From assembly GCA_003216455.1 (NCBI GenBank), contig QCIV01000001.1, positions 1 to 64,000 on the forward strand: DNA of 64,000 nt. Reading direction: 5' to 3'. The position numbers and the translations under genes were made by a program. The DNA comes from Prochlorococcus sp. AG-402-N17 (GTDB lineage Bacteria; Cyanobacteriota; Cyanobacteriia; PCC-6307; Cyanobiaceae). This document shows, piece by piece, positions 1-9,303 of this stretch (position 1 is its first letter; every line of letters starts with the position of its first letter). Below the pieces are notes generated by a model, which saw only the letters and a program-made list of their open reading frames with translations, ran no database searches and was not told the DNA's origin.

Positions 1-529
1 TGCTGGAACTATCTCTACTAATTCAAATTTTAAGAAACTCCTAAACAGTACTAAAGACTTAAAGGAACATAATTATGTAATACAGTATTTGATTAAATGT
101 TTAGAAGTTTCAAAAATAACAAACTTTAAAAAAAGTGATATCAAGGTAAATTCATTTGGAGATATTTCTCATTTGCAAACACGCATTTTCTCTAAAGTTG
201 AAAATATTTGTCCTTTTGAATTACTTAAAAACCTACATCCATCTCCGGCAGTTTGTGGATACCCAAAAAATGCAGCATTGGATTGGATAAACACTCTTGA
301 GTCTTTTCCTAGAGGAAATTATGCTTCTCCAATGGGTTGGGTTGATTCATCAGGAAATGCTTCATTTCTTTTAGCAATAAGAGGCGCAAGATGTATTGAA
401 GAAAATATTGAATTTACTGCCGGTTCAGGTATAGTTTCTGGCTCCGTTTTAGAGAAAGAAATAGATGAGATTAAATTAAAATTTGAATCTATAGTAAAAC
501 AGATGTATTTCGCTAAAAATCCTAGATAA
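1..529 (+). CDS. menF: Isochorismate synthase / chorismate-binding enzyme, C-terminal part (partial)
   Basis: The frame is open from base 2, so the gene starts outside the window and only about the last 175 codons are seen. The C-terminal chorismate-binding fold is recognisable. It has the [11 protein letters not shown] stretch, the [11 protein letters not shown] loop and the GSGIVSGS motif before the final helix, as in MenF/EntC and the anthranilate synthase family. The likely role is chorismate to isochorismate, the first step to phylloquinone, the photosystem I quinone in cyanobacteria. TrpE or PabB are less likely because HPSPAVCG and GSGIV fit isochorismate synthases better. The stop overlaps the end of the convergent gshB by 8 bases. 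Confidence 0.8.
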   Translation, partial: AGTISTNSNFKKLLNSTKDLKEHNYVIQYLIKCLEVSKITNFKKSDIKVNSFGDISHLQTRIFSKVENICPFELLKNLHPSPAVCGYPKNAALDWINTLESFPRGNYASPMGWVDSSGNASFLLAIRGARCIEENIEFTAGSGIVSGSVLEKEIDEIKLKFESIVKQMYFAKNPR

Positions 530-1445
530 TTTCTACTAATTTTTCAATAACTTCCTCTGAAACATTCTTATTGGATAAATTTTCTATTTCTCTTAAACCT
601 GTTGGACTGGTTACATTAATTTCGCTAAGCATTCCATTTATTACATCAATACCAACAAAAAATAAACCTTCATCTTTGAAGTGTTGAGATAATTCTGAGC
701 AGATACTTTTTTCTTTTTCTGTTAATAATGTGGGTTCAGCCTGCCCTCCCATCGCTAAATTACTCCTAAAATCTCCTCCTTGAGGAATCCTATTTATAGA
801 TCCAATTGCTTCACCGTTTACAATAATTATTCTTTTATCACCCTCTATGACTTCAGGAATAAATTTTTGCATCATAACGGGTAATTCTTCTTGAGAAGTG
901 ATTAATTCAACGATCGATTTAATTCCTGGAGAATTTTTATTGATCCTTATAACACCTTGACCACCTTTTCCTCCAAGAGGTTTTATGACTACTTCATTAT
1001 TTATATTTGCAAAATTAATAAGATCTTTTACCTTACTCGCAACTATTGTAGGTGCCATTAAGTGACTGTATCTCAAAGCACCTAGCTTTTCATTCCATGC
1101 TCTTAACGATGAAGGTTTGTTAATTACTTTTACTCCTTTTCTTTCTGCAACTTCTAAAAGATGGGTTGCATATAAATAAGCCTCATTTACAGGAGGATCT
1201 TTTCTCATCCAAATGCAATTAAATTCGGCGAGAGGTATGCAATCATTCTCTTTGAAAGAAATCCATGGATTGACTTCAACTTTTAAGGAAGATGCCCATA
1301 CTTCATCACCTCTAGCTTCAAGATCTTGGGGCGTACAACTCCAGATTTCAATATTTTTTTTTGATGATGCTTGCATTAAAGCAGCAGTTGAATCTTTTAA
1401 GGGATTTATATTTTTTATTGGATCTATTACGAATAGAAATTTCAT
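522..1445 (-). CDS. gshB: Glutathione synthetase
   Basis: The 307-residue product has the family's usual length. It is an ATP-grasp enzyme that adds glycine to gamma-glutamylcysteine in the cytosol. The N-terminal half carries the substrate-domain motif [20 protein letters not shown]. The ATP-grasp core follows, with [14 protein letters not shown] at about residues 152-165, and the C-terminal [13 protein letters not shown] motif completes the site. It lies 5 bases downstream of a glutaredoxin gene on the same strand. The two therefore form a small thiol-redox operon in which GshB makes the glutathione that glutaredoxin uses. The ATG start sits at the normal N-terminus ([10 protein letters not shown]). 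Confidence 0.96.
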   Translation of the reverse strand: MKFLFVIDPIKNINPLKDSTAALMQASSKKNIEIWSCTPQDLEARGDEVWASSLKVEVNPWISFKENDCIPLAEFNCIWMRKDPPVNEAYLYATHLLEVAERKGVKVINKPSSLRAWNEKLGALRYSHLMAPTIVASKVKDLINFANINNEVVIKPLGGKGGQGVIRINKNSPGIKSIVELITSQEELPVMMQKFIPEVIEGDKRIIIVNGEAIGSINRIPQGGDFRSNLAMGGQAEPTLLTEKEKSICSELSQHFKDEGLFFVGIDVINGMLSEINVTSPTGLREIENLSNKNVSEEVIEKLVEII

Positions 1446-1450
1446 AAGAT

Positions 1451-1705
1451 CTAGTTTAATAATGCTTCTAATTTATTTTCATTTTCTAATGCATAGAGAT
1501 CATCGCAGCCTCCGATACCCTCATCATCTATAAATATTTGTGGTAATGTTCTTCTACCATCAGCTCTTTCAATCATCAATGCTCTGGAATCTTCGTCGTT
1601 ATCAATTTTATATTCTATAAAATTTACATTTTTTTTCTTGAGTAGTGATTTTGCTCGAATACAGAATGGGCAATATTGCCAAGTATAAATTTCAACTTTG
1701 GACAT
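1451..1705 (-). CDS. grxC: Glutaredoxin (dithiol, GrxC-type)
   Basis: This is an 84-residue single-domain thioredoxin-fold protein. It has the dithiol active site CPFC at about residues 12-15, the conserved TLPQIFID segment with the cis-proline, and the GGCDD glutathione-binding motif near residues 65-69. It reduces disulfides and mixed disulfides at the expense of glutathione in the cytosol. It is the promoter-proximal gene of a two-gene unit with gshB. It is divergent from prfB across a gap of about 76 bases, which must hold both promoters; a TATACT/AGTATA box at 1728-1733 could serve either side. Confidence 0.95.
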   Translation of the reverse strand: MSKVEIYTWQYCPFCIRAKSLLKKKNVNFIEYKIDNDEDSRALMIERADGRRTLPQIFIDDEGIGGCDDLYALENENKLEALLN

Positions 1706-1781
1706 TTTTTTAAAATAATACTTAGTTTATACTATTAAACAAAAGTGCCTGTTAGATTATAAATAACGATTAAATTCTATC

Positions 1782-2901
1782 TTGATAGATATTACAGATT
1801 TCAAAAAAGATCTTTCGGAACTAACAGAGCGCCTGGGTAATGCTCAGGATTGTCTTTGACGTTCCAAGATTAAAAGCGAAAAGGAGAGAGTTAGAGCAAA
1901 TTTCTGCTCAGCCTGAATTTTGGGAAAATCAAGAAGCAGCTAAAAAGCAAATGTTAATCCTTGATGATGTCAAAGCACAACTCAAATTGTTAGATAAATG
2001 GAAAACTTTTATTTCTGATGCTAATGCCTCTCTTGAGCTTTATTCTTTAGAACCTGAGGAGGAAATGATTTTGGAATCCCAGCAGGGATTAAAGAAATTG
2101 AGAGAGAATTTAGATAAATGGGAATTTGAAAGATTGTTATGTGGTGAATACGATAAGGAAGGAGCAGTAGTTTCTATTAACGCAGGTGCGGGTGGAACAG
2201 ATGCGCAGGATTGGGTAGAGATATTATTGAGAATGTATTCAAGATGGGCCGATAATAATCAAATGAGCTTTATAATCAATGAATTATCTCAAGGAGAAGA
2301 AGCAGGTATTAAAAGTGTAACGTTTGAAATTGATGGAAAATATGCTTACGGCTATCTGCAACATGAAAAAGGAACTCATAGATTAGTAAGAATTTCTCCT
2401 TTTAATGCTAATGGCAAAAGACAAACCAGCTTTGCTGGGGTAGAGGTTATGCCAAAATTAGATAATAATATTTCACTTGATATACCTGAAAAAGATTTAG
2501 AAATTACAACGAGTAGATCAGGTGGAGCGGGAGGACAAAACGTTAATAAAGTAGAAACAGCAGTAAGAATTGTTCATTTGCCCTCAGGAATTTCAGTAAG
2601 ATGCACCCAAGAAAGATCTCAATTACAAAATAAAGAAAAGGCCATGTTACTTCTTAAGTCTAAACTACTTGTGATTGCTAAAGAACAACGAGCTGCAGAA
2701 GTTGCTGATATTAAAGGTGATATTGTGGAAGCTGCATGGGGCAATCAAATAAGAAATTATGTTTTCCATCCCTATCAAATGGTAAAAGATCTTAGGACTA
2801 TGCAAGAGACTAACGACTTAGATAGTGTCTTAAATGGTGGACTAGAACCGTTTATTCATGAATTATTACGCATGAATATTTCTTCTAAGGAATCTATTTA
2901 A
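1782..2901 (+). CDS. prfB: Peptide chain release factor 2 (needs programmed +1 frameshift)
   Basis: RF2 recognises UGA and UAA stop codons and releases the peptide. The GGQ motif ([13 protein letters not shown]) and the stop-codon-recognition tripeptide SPF (RISPFN) are both present. The protein is read in two frames. A 25-codon segment starts at TTG 1782 ([20 protein letters not shown]) and runs to CTT TGA at 1854-1859. A +1 shift at CTTTGAC then enters the 347-codon main frame from GAC 1858. The joined product is about 372 residues, close to the usual RF2 length. The ATG at 1840 lies in the main frame but would remove the conserved N-terminus, so I reject it. It heads a tightly packed operon with DUF3285, ybeY, dgkA, trpG and an MBL-fold gene. 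Confidence 0.95.
1845..1860 (+). promoter_or_regulatory. Programmed +1 ribosomal frameshift site of prfB
   Basis: The slippery element CTT TGA C at 1854-1860 follows an upstream AGGAT at 1846-1850, which could act as the internal Shine-Dalgarno-like stimulator. The layout is that known from bacterial prfB. When RF2 is scarce, UGA is read slowly and the ribosome slips +1, so the factor controls its own synthesis. The upstream frame codes a recognisable RF2 N-terminus and the downstream frame begins with the family's [12 protein letters not shown]. The stimulator is shorter than the AGGGGG of E. coli. Confidence 0.92.
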
Positions 2902-2907
2902 TAACTA

Positions 2908-3090
2908 ATGGCAAATAAAAACGAAAATTTAGAAAAAAAAGTTGCTCCTCCAAGCTTTATAAAGCTTGCTATGAGAAATATGGTAAGAAAGGGTTCAAAA
3001 AGTATTTCTCATTTTTCAATAACCTTTCTAGTTTTAATTGGGATTTTAATACTTGTTGCAACAATAGGTAAGCCCAATATTCCTGTTTAA
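2908..3090 (+). CDS. DUF3285 small membrane protein
   Basis: This is a 60-residue protein with a basic, polar N-terminal half and one hydrophobic segment at about residues 38-54 (SITFLVLIGILILVATIG), so it is probably a single-pass membrane protein. It matches the cyanobacterial DUF3285 family, whose function is unknown. It starts 6 bases after the prfB stop and ends 6 bases before ybeY, so it is co-transcribed with translation-related genes. The ATG start is clear. Confidence 0.85.
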   Translation: MANKNENLEKKVAPPSFIKLAMRNMVRKGSKSISHFSITFLVLIGILILVATIGKPNIPV

Positions 3091-3096
3091 GAATGT

Positions 3097-3636
3097 ATGA
3101 AAGAAAAAATTATTTCTGAAATAAATTTAGATTTGGTTTTTAAATGTATTGAATTTTCTCATTTTTCAAATAAGTTAAAAGATTCAAAAAATAATCTTAT
3201 TTTTGAATCTAATTTTTGGGAGAAAGTTTTTTTATCTTGGATAAAAATAATATTAAAAAAAGATGATTATAAATTGCCAAATTTCATTTTTGAAAAAAAA
3301 TCTTTTTCTTTAGGCTTACAGATAATATCTAACAAAGAAATTGCTTCTATGAATAAAAAGTGGATGCAAAAAAATGGACCTACTGATGTTCTATCTTTTC
3401 CAATAATTTCTGATGAATCTCTAAATAATTTAGATCATATAGAGTTGGGAGATATATTTATATCATTAGAGATCGCACTTGAGCAATCTTATGAATATAA
3501 ACATTCAATCTATAGAGAGATGCTCTGGCTGGCTAGTCATGGATTTTTACATCTTTTGGGATGGGAACATAATAATGATCTTGATTTAGAAAATATGTTA
3601 AATTTTCAGGAATATTTAATTAAAAAATTAGATTAA
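3097..3636 (+). CDS. ybeY: Endoribonuclease YbeY (16S rRNA maturation)
   Basis: The 179-residue protein of the UPF0054/YbeY family acts in 16S rRNA 3'-end processing and ribosome quality control. The family zinc motif appears as [11 protein letters not shown] at about residues 148-158, with all three histidines in place. The upstream PTDVLSFPI segment is also characteristic. The N-terminal 50 residues are divergent and lysine-rich, as expected in this AT-rich genome. It sits in the prfB-dgkA run with 6-base gaps on both sides, the common cyanobacterial neighbourhood with dgkA. Confidence 0.93.
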   Translation: MKEKIISEINLDLVFKCIEFSHFSNKLKDSKNNLIFESNFWEKVFLSWIKIILKKDDYKLPNFIFEKKSFSLGLQIISNKEIASMNKKWMQKNGPTDVLSFPIISDESLNNLDHIELGDIFISLEIALEQSYEYKHSIYREMLWLASHGFLHLLGWEHNNDLDLENMLNFQEYLIKKLD

Positions 3637-3642
3637 AAATCT

Positions 3643-4053
3643 ATGTACAAAAAAATAAACTCCCTAAAAAATAGAATAGAATCATATAAAACTTCTAGTA
3701 ATGTATTAAAAAGTTTTAAATATGCTTTTAGTGGAATTAGTTACGTATTAAAAACTTCAAGAAATTTTAAAATTCAATTAATTTTTGCAGTTACAAGTTT
3801 AATGATTGGTTTTTTACTGAAAATTAGTCTAAGTAATTATGTAATTTTGATTGCCACAATTATGTCTGTTTTAATATTAGAAATATTAAACACATCTATT
3901 GAATCAATAGTTGATTTAGTAGTGAAAAAAGAATTTAGTAGTTTGGCTAAAATTTCAAAAGATACTTCTGCAGGAGCAGTGTTATTAGCTTCCATTAATT
4001 CTGTTATTATTGCTGTATATATTTTTATTCCTAAAATAAAGTTGTTATTTTAA
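3643..4053 (+). CDS. dgkA: Diacylglycerol kinase (DgkA-type, integral membrane)
   Basis: This 136-residue membrane protein phosphorylates diacylglycerol (or undecaprenol, in some bacteria) in the inner membrane. Three hydrophobic helices follow a soluble N-terminal stretch of about 45 residues. The signature ILEILNTSIESIVDLV at about residues 83-98 holds the catalytic and metal-binding glutamates. It lies directly behind ybeY, a pairing seen across many bacteria. Substrate choice cannot be read from the sequence. Confidence 0.92.
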   Translation: MYKKINSLKNRIESYKTSSNVLKSFKYAFSGISYVLKTSRNFKIQLIFAVTSLMIGFLLKISLSNYVILIATIMSVLILEILNTSIESIVDLVVKKEFSSLAKISKDTSAGAVLLASINSVIIAVYIFIPKIKLLF

Positions 4054-4065
4054 ATTCATATAAAT

Positions 4066-4662
4066 ATGTTTCTTGTTATTGATAATTACGATAGTTTTAC
4101 TTATAACCTTGTGCAATATTTAGGAGAACTTTCAGTTGAACATGAGATAACTAAAGAATTAATAGTTAAAAGAAATGATGAAATTACTTTAGAAGAAATT
4201 ATCAAACTCAATCCATGTGGTATCTTATTATCTCCAGGTCCTGGTAATCCAGATCAATCTGGAATTTGTCTCCCAATACTAAAAAAATTATCTAAAAATA
4301 TTCCGACATTGGGAGTTTGTTTAGGCCATCAAGCTTTGGCCCAAGCTTTTGGAGGTAAGGTTGTAGTTGGGAAAGAACTGATGCATGGTAAGACATCCAA
4401 AATATTTCATAATCAAAAAGGATTGTTTAAAAATATCGAGACTCCATTTGTAGCTACTAGATATCATAGTCTTATAGTTGATTCAAGTTCTTTACCATCT
4501 TGTTTCGAGATAACTGCGACTTTAGAAGACTCAACTATTATGGCTATCTCTCACAAAGAATATAAACATTTACATGGGGTTCAGTTCCATCCTGAAAGTG
4601 TATTGACACAATTTGGTCATAAATTAATTAGTAATTTTCTAAAAATGGCTGAACAAAAGTAA
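4066..4662 (+). CDS. trpG: Anthranilate / aminodeoxychorismate synthase glutamine amidotransferase subunit
   Basis: This 198-residue class I glutamine amidotransferase begins with the typical MFLVIDNYDSFTYNLVQYL. It has the oxyanion strand SPGPGNPDQSG, the nucleophile in GVCLGHQ at about residue 85, and the HPES histidine/glutamate pair near residue 173. It supplies ammonia to TrpE for tryptophan or to PabB for folate. In cyanobacteria one copy often serves both, and no partner subunit is in this window. It is co-directional with dgkA, 12 bases away. Confidence 0.92.
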   Translation: MFLVIDNYDSFTYNLVQYLGELSVEHEITKELIVKRNDEITLEEIIKLNPCGILLSPGPGNPDQSGICLPILKKLSKNIPTLGVCLGHQALAQAFGGKVVVGKELMHGKTSKIFHNQKGLFKNIETPFVATRYHSLIVDSSSLPSCFEITATLEDSTIMAISHKEYKHLHGVQFHPESVLTQFGHKLISNFLKMAEQK

Positions 4663-4681
4663 AATAAAAAAAATTATTATT

Positions 4682-5407
4682 ATGATTTCAAACATTAAAA
4701 AATTTTTCTTTTTTATATTATTTAGCTCTTTTTTACCTACCTCATTATTGGCAAAGAATTTAGTAATAAAAAGTCTGGGATATAGTAGTTTTTTAATTAA
4801 TAGTGCAGAAAATTCGATCCTTATAAATCCCTTTAAAGCAATAGGTTGTGCAAGAAATTTTAAGGAGCCAAATGAAGTTAAGGTAGATTTTATTTTGGCT
4901 AGTTCTAGGCTTCCAGATGAGGGATATAATCCAAATGATCAATTAATGTTTGTTGAGCCTGGCATCTATCAATTTAAGGATATCTTATTAAAAGGAATTT
5001 CTGTTCCACATGACAGAGTAGAAGGAAGAAGATTTGGTATGGCAACTGTTTGGAGTTGGGAGCAGAATGATCTTAAAATTGTGCATATGGGAGGAGCAGC
5101 TGGTGATATTGATATTAGTAGTCAAATTGTTTTGTCTCGCCCAGATATTTTATTTATTTCAGTTGGAGGAGGAATAAAATCTTACGATGGAGAAGAAGCC
5201 GCAAGAATAGTTAAGATCTTAAAACCTAATTTAGTTATTCCTGTTCACTTTGCAATTGGCAAACAAATTAATAAAGAATGTGATTCTTCAAATGCTGATT
5301 TATTTCTTGAAAATATGAAAGATTTTAAAGTAAATTATGTTGAAAAAGATTTGCAAATAAAACCTAAAAGAATCGATAAAAATACGATTTATATTTTCCG
5401 TAATTAA
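4682..5407 (+). CDS. Metallo-beta-lactamase-fold protein (UlaG-like) with degenerate metal site
   Basis: The 241-residue protein begins with a hydrophobic segment (about residues 8-24) ending in LLAKN, which looks like a signal peptide or anchor. The rest fits the UlaG-like branch of the MBL superfamily: a repeated sheet start GYSSFLINSAENSILINP, then VPHDRVEGRR, VHMGGAAGDI and a late PVHFAIGKQ. The family's zinc-binding HxHxDH motif should follow the ILA strand, but the sequence reads SSRLPDEGYNPND and the histidines are missing. HLGD is replaced by HMGG. It may be a non-catalytic or differently metallated member, probably outside the cytoplasm. It is last in the prfB operon and overlaps convergent hisC by 4 bases. 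Confidence 0.75.
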   Translation: MISNIKKFFFFILFSSFLPTSLLAKNLVIKSLGYSSFLINSAENSILINPFKAIGCARNFKEPNEVKVDFILASSRLPDEGYNPNDQLMFVEPGIYQFKDILLKGISVPHDRVEGRRFGMATVWSWEQNDLKIVHMGGAAGDIDISSQIVLSRPDILFISVGGGIKSYDGEEAARIVKILKPNLVIPVHFAIGKQINKECDSSNADLFLENMKDFKVNYVEKDLQIKPKRIDKNTIYIFRN

Positions 5408-6513
5408 TTTATTAAATCTAAGTCCTTGTAATTGTCCCAGAAAAAAATCATTTGTTCTCTAGTTCCAATACTAACCCTTATTGACTTACCAATATCTTTT
5501 TTGTTTTCCATACTTCTAATAAGAATACCTTTTTCTCTCATCTGTTGTATTAAGATTTTAGGATCTTTTTTTGGCCAAATTAAGAAATAATTACCTCCAC
5601 TAAAGTGCGTTCTGATTTTTGTTGATTTAAATTTATTTAAAATCCATTCCCTCGCTTTTTTTACTTCTAAAACATAATTATCAATATATGATTTGTCATT
5701 AAGTGCTGCTAATGCTGCTGTTACAGCAAAGCTATTAACATCATATGGTCCTGTAACTTTATTAATGTAATTAATTAAATTTTTATTGCCAAAAGTAAAA
5801 CCTATTCTTAAGCCAGCTAAACCAGCTGTTTTTGAGAGAGATTGGATTATTATTATATTATTATTCTTTTCAAAATCTATCGATTCAAGAAGACTATCTC
5901 CATTAAATTTTTCATATAGTTCATCAACAATTATCAATGAATCGTTTTTGATATTTGCTAAGTTAATTATCTCTTGAGCACTTAAAACTGTTCCCGTCGG
6001 ATTGTTTGGATTACAAATAAATATTAACTTTGGATTATACTTTATAATTTTTTCACCAAATTCTTCGATGGGAAATAGAAAATTTTCTCCAATGTAAGAA
6101 CAAGTTATTTTCTTCATTCCTCGCATTTCTGAACAAGGAGAATAGTAACCAAAAGTTGGATTCGTGGTTAGAAATATTTGATCTTTTTCTCCAAAGCAAT
6201 TGAAGATTGAATTTATTGCTGCATCTGCTCCATTGAAAATTCCTATTTCATCATTATCAAATTTTCTTGAATCAAGATATTTATCACATAAAAAATTTTT
6301 TAATAAATTATATTCTGGATAAATTGCAATCTCATTTAATTTTATCGCTTGTAAAGCTTCGAAAACATTAGGACTTGGACCTAGAGTATTTTCATTAAAG
6401 TCTAAGCGGAGTAAATTTCTTCTATTTTCTAAAGGTGCAGAGTAAGACTGCATATTTATTATTTCTTCTCTTGGCCTTGGGAAAAGATTATTTAATTGAT
6501 CAAAATCATTCAT
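5404..6513 (-). CDS. hisC: Class I/II aminotransferase, histidinol-phosphate aminotransferase-like
   Basis: This 369-residue PLP enzyme shows a fold-type I aminotransferase core. LDFNENTLGPSPNV lies at the N-terminus, CNPNNPTGTVLS (substrate/PLP site) near residue 170, IIVDELYEKF with the PLP-contacting Asp near 195, and SLSKTAGLAGLRIGF with the Schiff-base lysine near residue 230. The C-terminal IRVSIGT carries the carboxylate-binding Arg. This is most like HisC, which converts imidazole-acetol phosphate and glutamate to histidinol phosphate. A broader specificity is possible because cyanobacteria often carry several HisC-like paralogues. The stop codon of argS overlaps its start by one base, so they are coupled. 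Confidence 0.78.
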   Translation of the reverse strand: MNDFDQLNNLFPRPREEIINMQSYSAPLENRRNLLRLDFNENTLGPSPNVFEALQAIKLNEIAIYPEYNLLKNFLCDKYLDSRKFDNDEIGIFNGADAAINSIFNCFGEKDQIFLTTNPTFGYYSPCSEMRGMKKITCSYIGENFLFPIEEFGEKIIKYNPKLIFICNPNNPTGTVLSAQEIINLANIKNDSLIIVDELYEKFNGDSLLESIDFEKNNNIIIIQSLSKTAGLAGLRIGFTFGNKNLINYINKVTGPYDVNSFAVTAALAALNDKSYIDNYVLEVKKAREWILNKFKSTKIRTHFSGGNYFLIWPKKDPKILIQQMREKGILIRSMENKKDIGKSIRVSIGTREQMIFFWDNYKDLDLIN

Positions 6514-8327
6514 TACATTCTTTCTAAAGTTTCAATTCCTAGAAGCTCTAAGCTTAATTTTAGTGTTTTTGCAGTTAGATCACATAAATTCAGTCTAGAA
6601 ATTTTTATATATTTTTCTTCTTTGAGTATTGGGACTTGATCATAGAATCTATTAAAAGTTTGACATAGCTCAAACAGATAATTGCATAATCTATTTGGCA
6701 TTAAGTCTTTTTCAATAGATATTATGACTTCATCGAACTTAAGTAATTTTCTGATAAGTTTCCACTCAGATTTATGTTCATAATTTGTATATTGAAAATC
6801 TTTAGAGTCATAAACGAAATCATTTTTTCTTTTAATTCCTGCAATTCTTACAAGTGTATATAACAAATAAGGAGCAGTATTACCATTTAGGGAAAGCATT
6901 TTATCAAAACTAAATTGATAATTTGTAATCCTATTTTGGCTTAAATCTGCATACTTAACAGCTCCTAATCCAATTATTCTTGAAGTATTTGCAATAAAGT
7001 CTTCTGTCTCATAACGATTTTCATTTTCTAATCTTTTCAATAAATCTTCTTTTGCTATTCTTACGGCTTCTTTTAATAAATCTTTTAAACGTATTGTTTC
7101 ACCTTCCCTTGTCTTTAGTTTTTTGCCATCAATTCCTTGAACTAATCCAAAAGGGACATGGTCTACTTGGCAATTGTCTGGGATCCATTTTGCTTTTTTT
7201 GCGACTTGAAAAACTCCAGCAAAATGATTTGCTTGTCCATGATCAGTTACATAAATAATCCTCGAAGCATCATCCCCATTAGGAGGTTTATTGAATCTAT
7301 ATCTTATAGCAGCAAGATCTGTGGTGGCATAATTAAAACCTCCATCTTTTTTTTGAATAATTAGCGGTAAAGGTTTGCCTTCTTTATTATGCATCCCATC
7401 TAAAAATACACATTTTGCTCCTTGATCTTCTACTAATATTTTTTTTAAATTCAAATCCTCAATAACAGATTTTAAGAAGGGATTATAAAAAGATTCACCT
7501 CTTTCTTCTATTTTTATTTTTAAATTTTTATAGATTTCATCAAATTCTTTTCTAGATTGATCACATAATAATTTCCAAGCTTTAATCGATTTAATATCTC
7601 CACTTTGTAACTTAACTACTTCCTCTCTAGATCTTTTTTGGAATTCAGATTCATTATCAAATCTTTTTTTTGATTCTTTATAAAATTCAACTAAATCACT
7701 AATCTTAATTTTGCCTACCTCCTCTAAATCATTTGAATATAAATCTTTGAGCTGAGTAATAAGCATTCCAAATTGCGTTCCCCAATCGCCAACATGATTT
7801 AGTCTTAATACTTGATAACCTCTTAACTCGAAAATTCTGGATATTGAATCTCCTATTATTGTTGATCTTAAATGCCCTACATGCATTTCTTTAGCAATAT
7901 TAGGACTAGAAAAATCTATAATGACTTTATTTGATAAGCCACTATCTAAATCTTTTTTAATTTGGGGTACTCCACCCCTTTGGCATTGAATATTTGATTT
8001 AATTTCATTTATTAGAACTTCATCTTTTAATTTTATATTTATAAATCCAGGTCCAGCTATTTCTAGACTCTTACATAATTTTGCTATGCTTTTATTTTTA
8101 TTTAAAAGGTTAATAAAATCATTAGAAATATCTCTTGGATTCTTTTTATATATTTTAGATAAACTTAAACAAACATTACATTGATAATCACCAAATTCCT
8201 CTTTTGATGATTGTGTAATTAAATTTTTTCTAAGAATTTCGAATTCTCCTTTTTTATCATTTATTTCAAGACTATCTAAAAGAGATTGTTCAAATTGTTT
8301 TGTTAATTCTTTAAAAATGATTAGCAT
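6513..8327 (-). CDS. argS: Arginyl-tRNA synthetase
   Basis: The 604-residue protein is a class Ia synthetase that charges tRNA-Arg. The N-terminal tRNA-recognition domain covers about residues 1-125. It is followed by the HIGH-type motif in [18 protein letters not shown] near residue 149 and the DYATTD-like [16 protein letters not shown] segment near 330. The C-terminal anticodon-binding domain ends in the characteristic [12 protein letters not shown]. As in many ArgRS enzymes, a canonical KMSKS is replaced by a relaxed form (GKKLKTREG). It is upstream of and coupled to the hisC-like gene. Confidence 0.96.
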   Translation of the reverse strand: MLIIFKELTKQFEQSLLDSLEINDKKGEFEILRKNLITQSSKEEFGDYQCNVCLSLSKIYKKNPRDISNDFINLLNKNKSIAKLCKSLEIAGPGFINIKLKDEVLINEIKSNIQCQRGGVPQIKKDLDSGLSNKVIIDFSSPNIAKEMHVGHLRSTIIGDSISRIFELRGYQVLRLNHVGDWGTQFGMLITQLKDLYSNDLEEVGKIKISDLVEFYKESKKRFDNESEFQKRSREEVVKLQSGDIKSIKAWKLLCDQSRKEFDEIYKNLKIKIEERGESFYNPFLKSVIEDLNLKKILVEDQGAKCVFLDGMHNKEGKPLPLIIQKKDGGFNYATTDLAAIRYRFNKPPNGDDASRIIYVTDHGQANHFAGVFQVAKKAKWIPDNCQVDHVPFGLVQGIDGKKLKTREGETIRLKDLLKEAVRIAKEDLLKRLENENRYETEDFIANTSRIIGLGAVKYADLSQNRITNYQFSFDKMLSLNGNTAPYLLYTLVRIAGIKRKNDFVYDSKDFQYTNYEHKSEWKLIRKLLKFDEVIISIEKDLMPNRLCNYLFELCQTFNRFYDQVPILKEEKYIKISRLNLCDLTAKTLKLSLELLGIETLERM

Positions 8328-8354
8328 TAATTATTCAATTATTTATCTATATAA

Positions 8355-9221
8355 TTAATTAATATAACGCATACTCAAATCAATCCAATTACTTTTGGTG
8401 ATTGAAGAACTTGTTGAAATCAAATCAATACCTTTTATTAGATATTTGCTAATTTCTTCAGGGTTAATTCCAGAAACTTCAATTATCAAATTTTTATTGA
8501 CTTCTTTTTTTAAGCTATTCATTGATAAATCTCTTAATTCTTGAACGTTTTTTTTGATTATTTCAGGGCTAAGTTCATCCAATAAGACACTATCTGCTCC
8601 TGCTAATACTGCTTCTTTTGCCTGTTCGATATTCTCAGCTTCAATTATAATATGAGTTGTAAAAGGCGAATTTAATCGAATTTTTTTTACTGTATTATTA
8701 AGATTATCTGTCCATGCAATGTGATTTTCTTTTATCATAGCTGCGTCGTATAATCCCATTCTATGATTCACTCCACCTCCACATTTAAATGCATATTTTT
8801 CAAATATTCTTAATCCAGGAGTAGTTTTTCTAGTATCTGCTAATTTTATATTTGTACCTTCTAACTTATTTACAAGATTCTTTGTATATGTTGATATTCC
8901 AGATAAATGCATTGCTATATTTAAACCTATTCTTTCACTAGCTAGCAAACTTTTTGAAGGTCCATATATTTCCAGGAGTTTTTGATCTTTAACAAATTGA
9001 TCTCCATCAGAGATATTAAATTTTGAACTGATTTTTAAATCAATTTTTTTAAAAATTTCTTTTATAATCTCGACACCACAAAATATACCACCTTCTTTTG
9101 CAATCCAATATGCATTACCATTCTCCTCCGTAATAGAAGGACTTGTAAGATCTCCCCTTCCTATATCTTCATCGATCCAATTATCAATGATCTTACTTAT
9201 TATTGGAGTATTTAAATCCAC
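8355..9221 (-). CDS. nadC: Nicotinate-nucleotide pyrophosphorylase (quinolinate phosphoribosyltransferase)
   Basis: The 288-residue enzyme makes nicotinate mononucleotide from quinolinate and PRPP in NAD synthesis. Visible motifs are DEDIGRGDLTS at the N-terminus, ADTRKTTPGLR near residue 130, GGGVNHRMGLYDAAMIKENH near 147-166, and the barrel-closing LIEVSGI and LISTSSSI. The start is GTG at 9221. The gene follows argS's start with a gap of 27 bases and is probably in the same unit with argS and hisC, reading right to left. Confidence 0.95.
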   Translation of the reverse strand: MDLNTPIISKIIDNWIDEDIGRGDLTSPSITEENGNAYWIAKEGGIFCGVEIIKEIFKKIDLKISSKFNISDGDQFVKDQKLLEIYGPSKSLLASERIGLNIAMHLSGISTYTKNLVNKLEGTNIKLADTRKTTPGLRIFEKYAFKCGGGVNHRMGLYDAAMIKENHIAWTDNLNNTVKKIRLNSPFTTHIIIEAENIEQAKEAVLAGADSVLLDELSPEIIKKNVQELRDLSMNSLKKEVNKNLIIEVSGINPEEISKYLIKGIDLISTSSSITKSNWIDLSMRYIN

Positions 9222-9303
9222 TTAACTAAAAAATAATTAATTAACAAAAATTCAAATGAAGTTAGAGAATCAACTATATATCACTATCTAATTTAACTCA
9301 AAT

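Noticed and set aside
1213..1533. 106-codon plus-strand frame over gshB/grxC
   Set aside because: It lies antisense to two clear genes and has no features of its own.
7052..7364. Two overlapping plus-strand frames within argS
   Set aside because: Both are low-complexity antisense shadows of argS.
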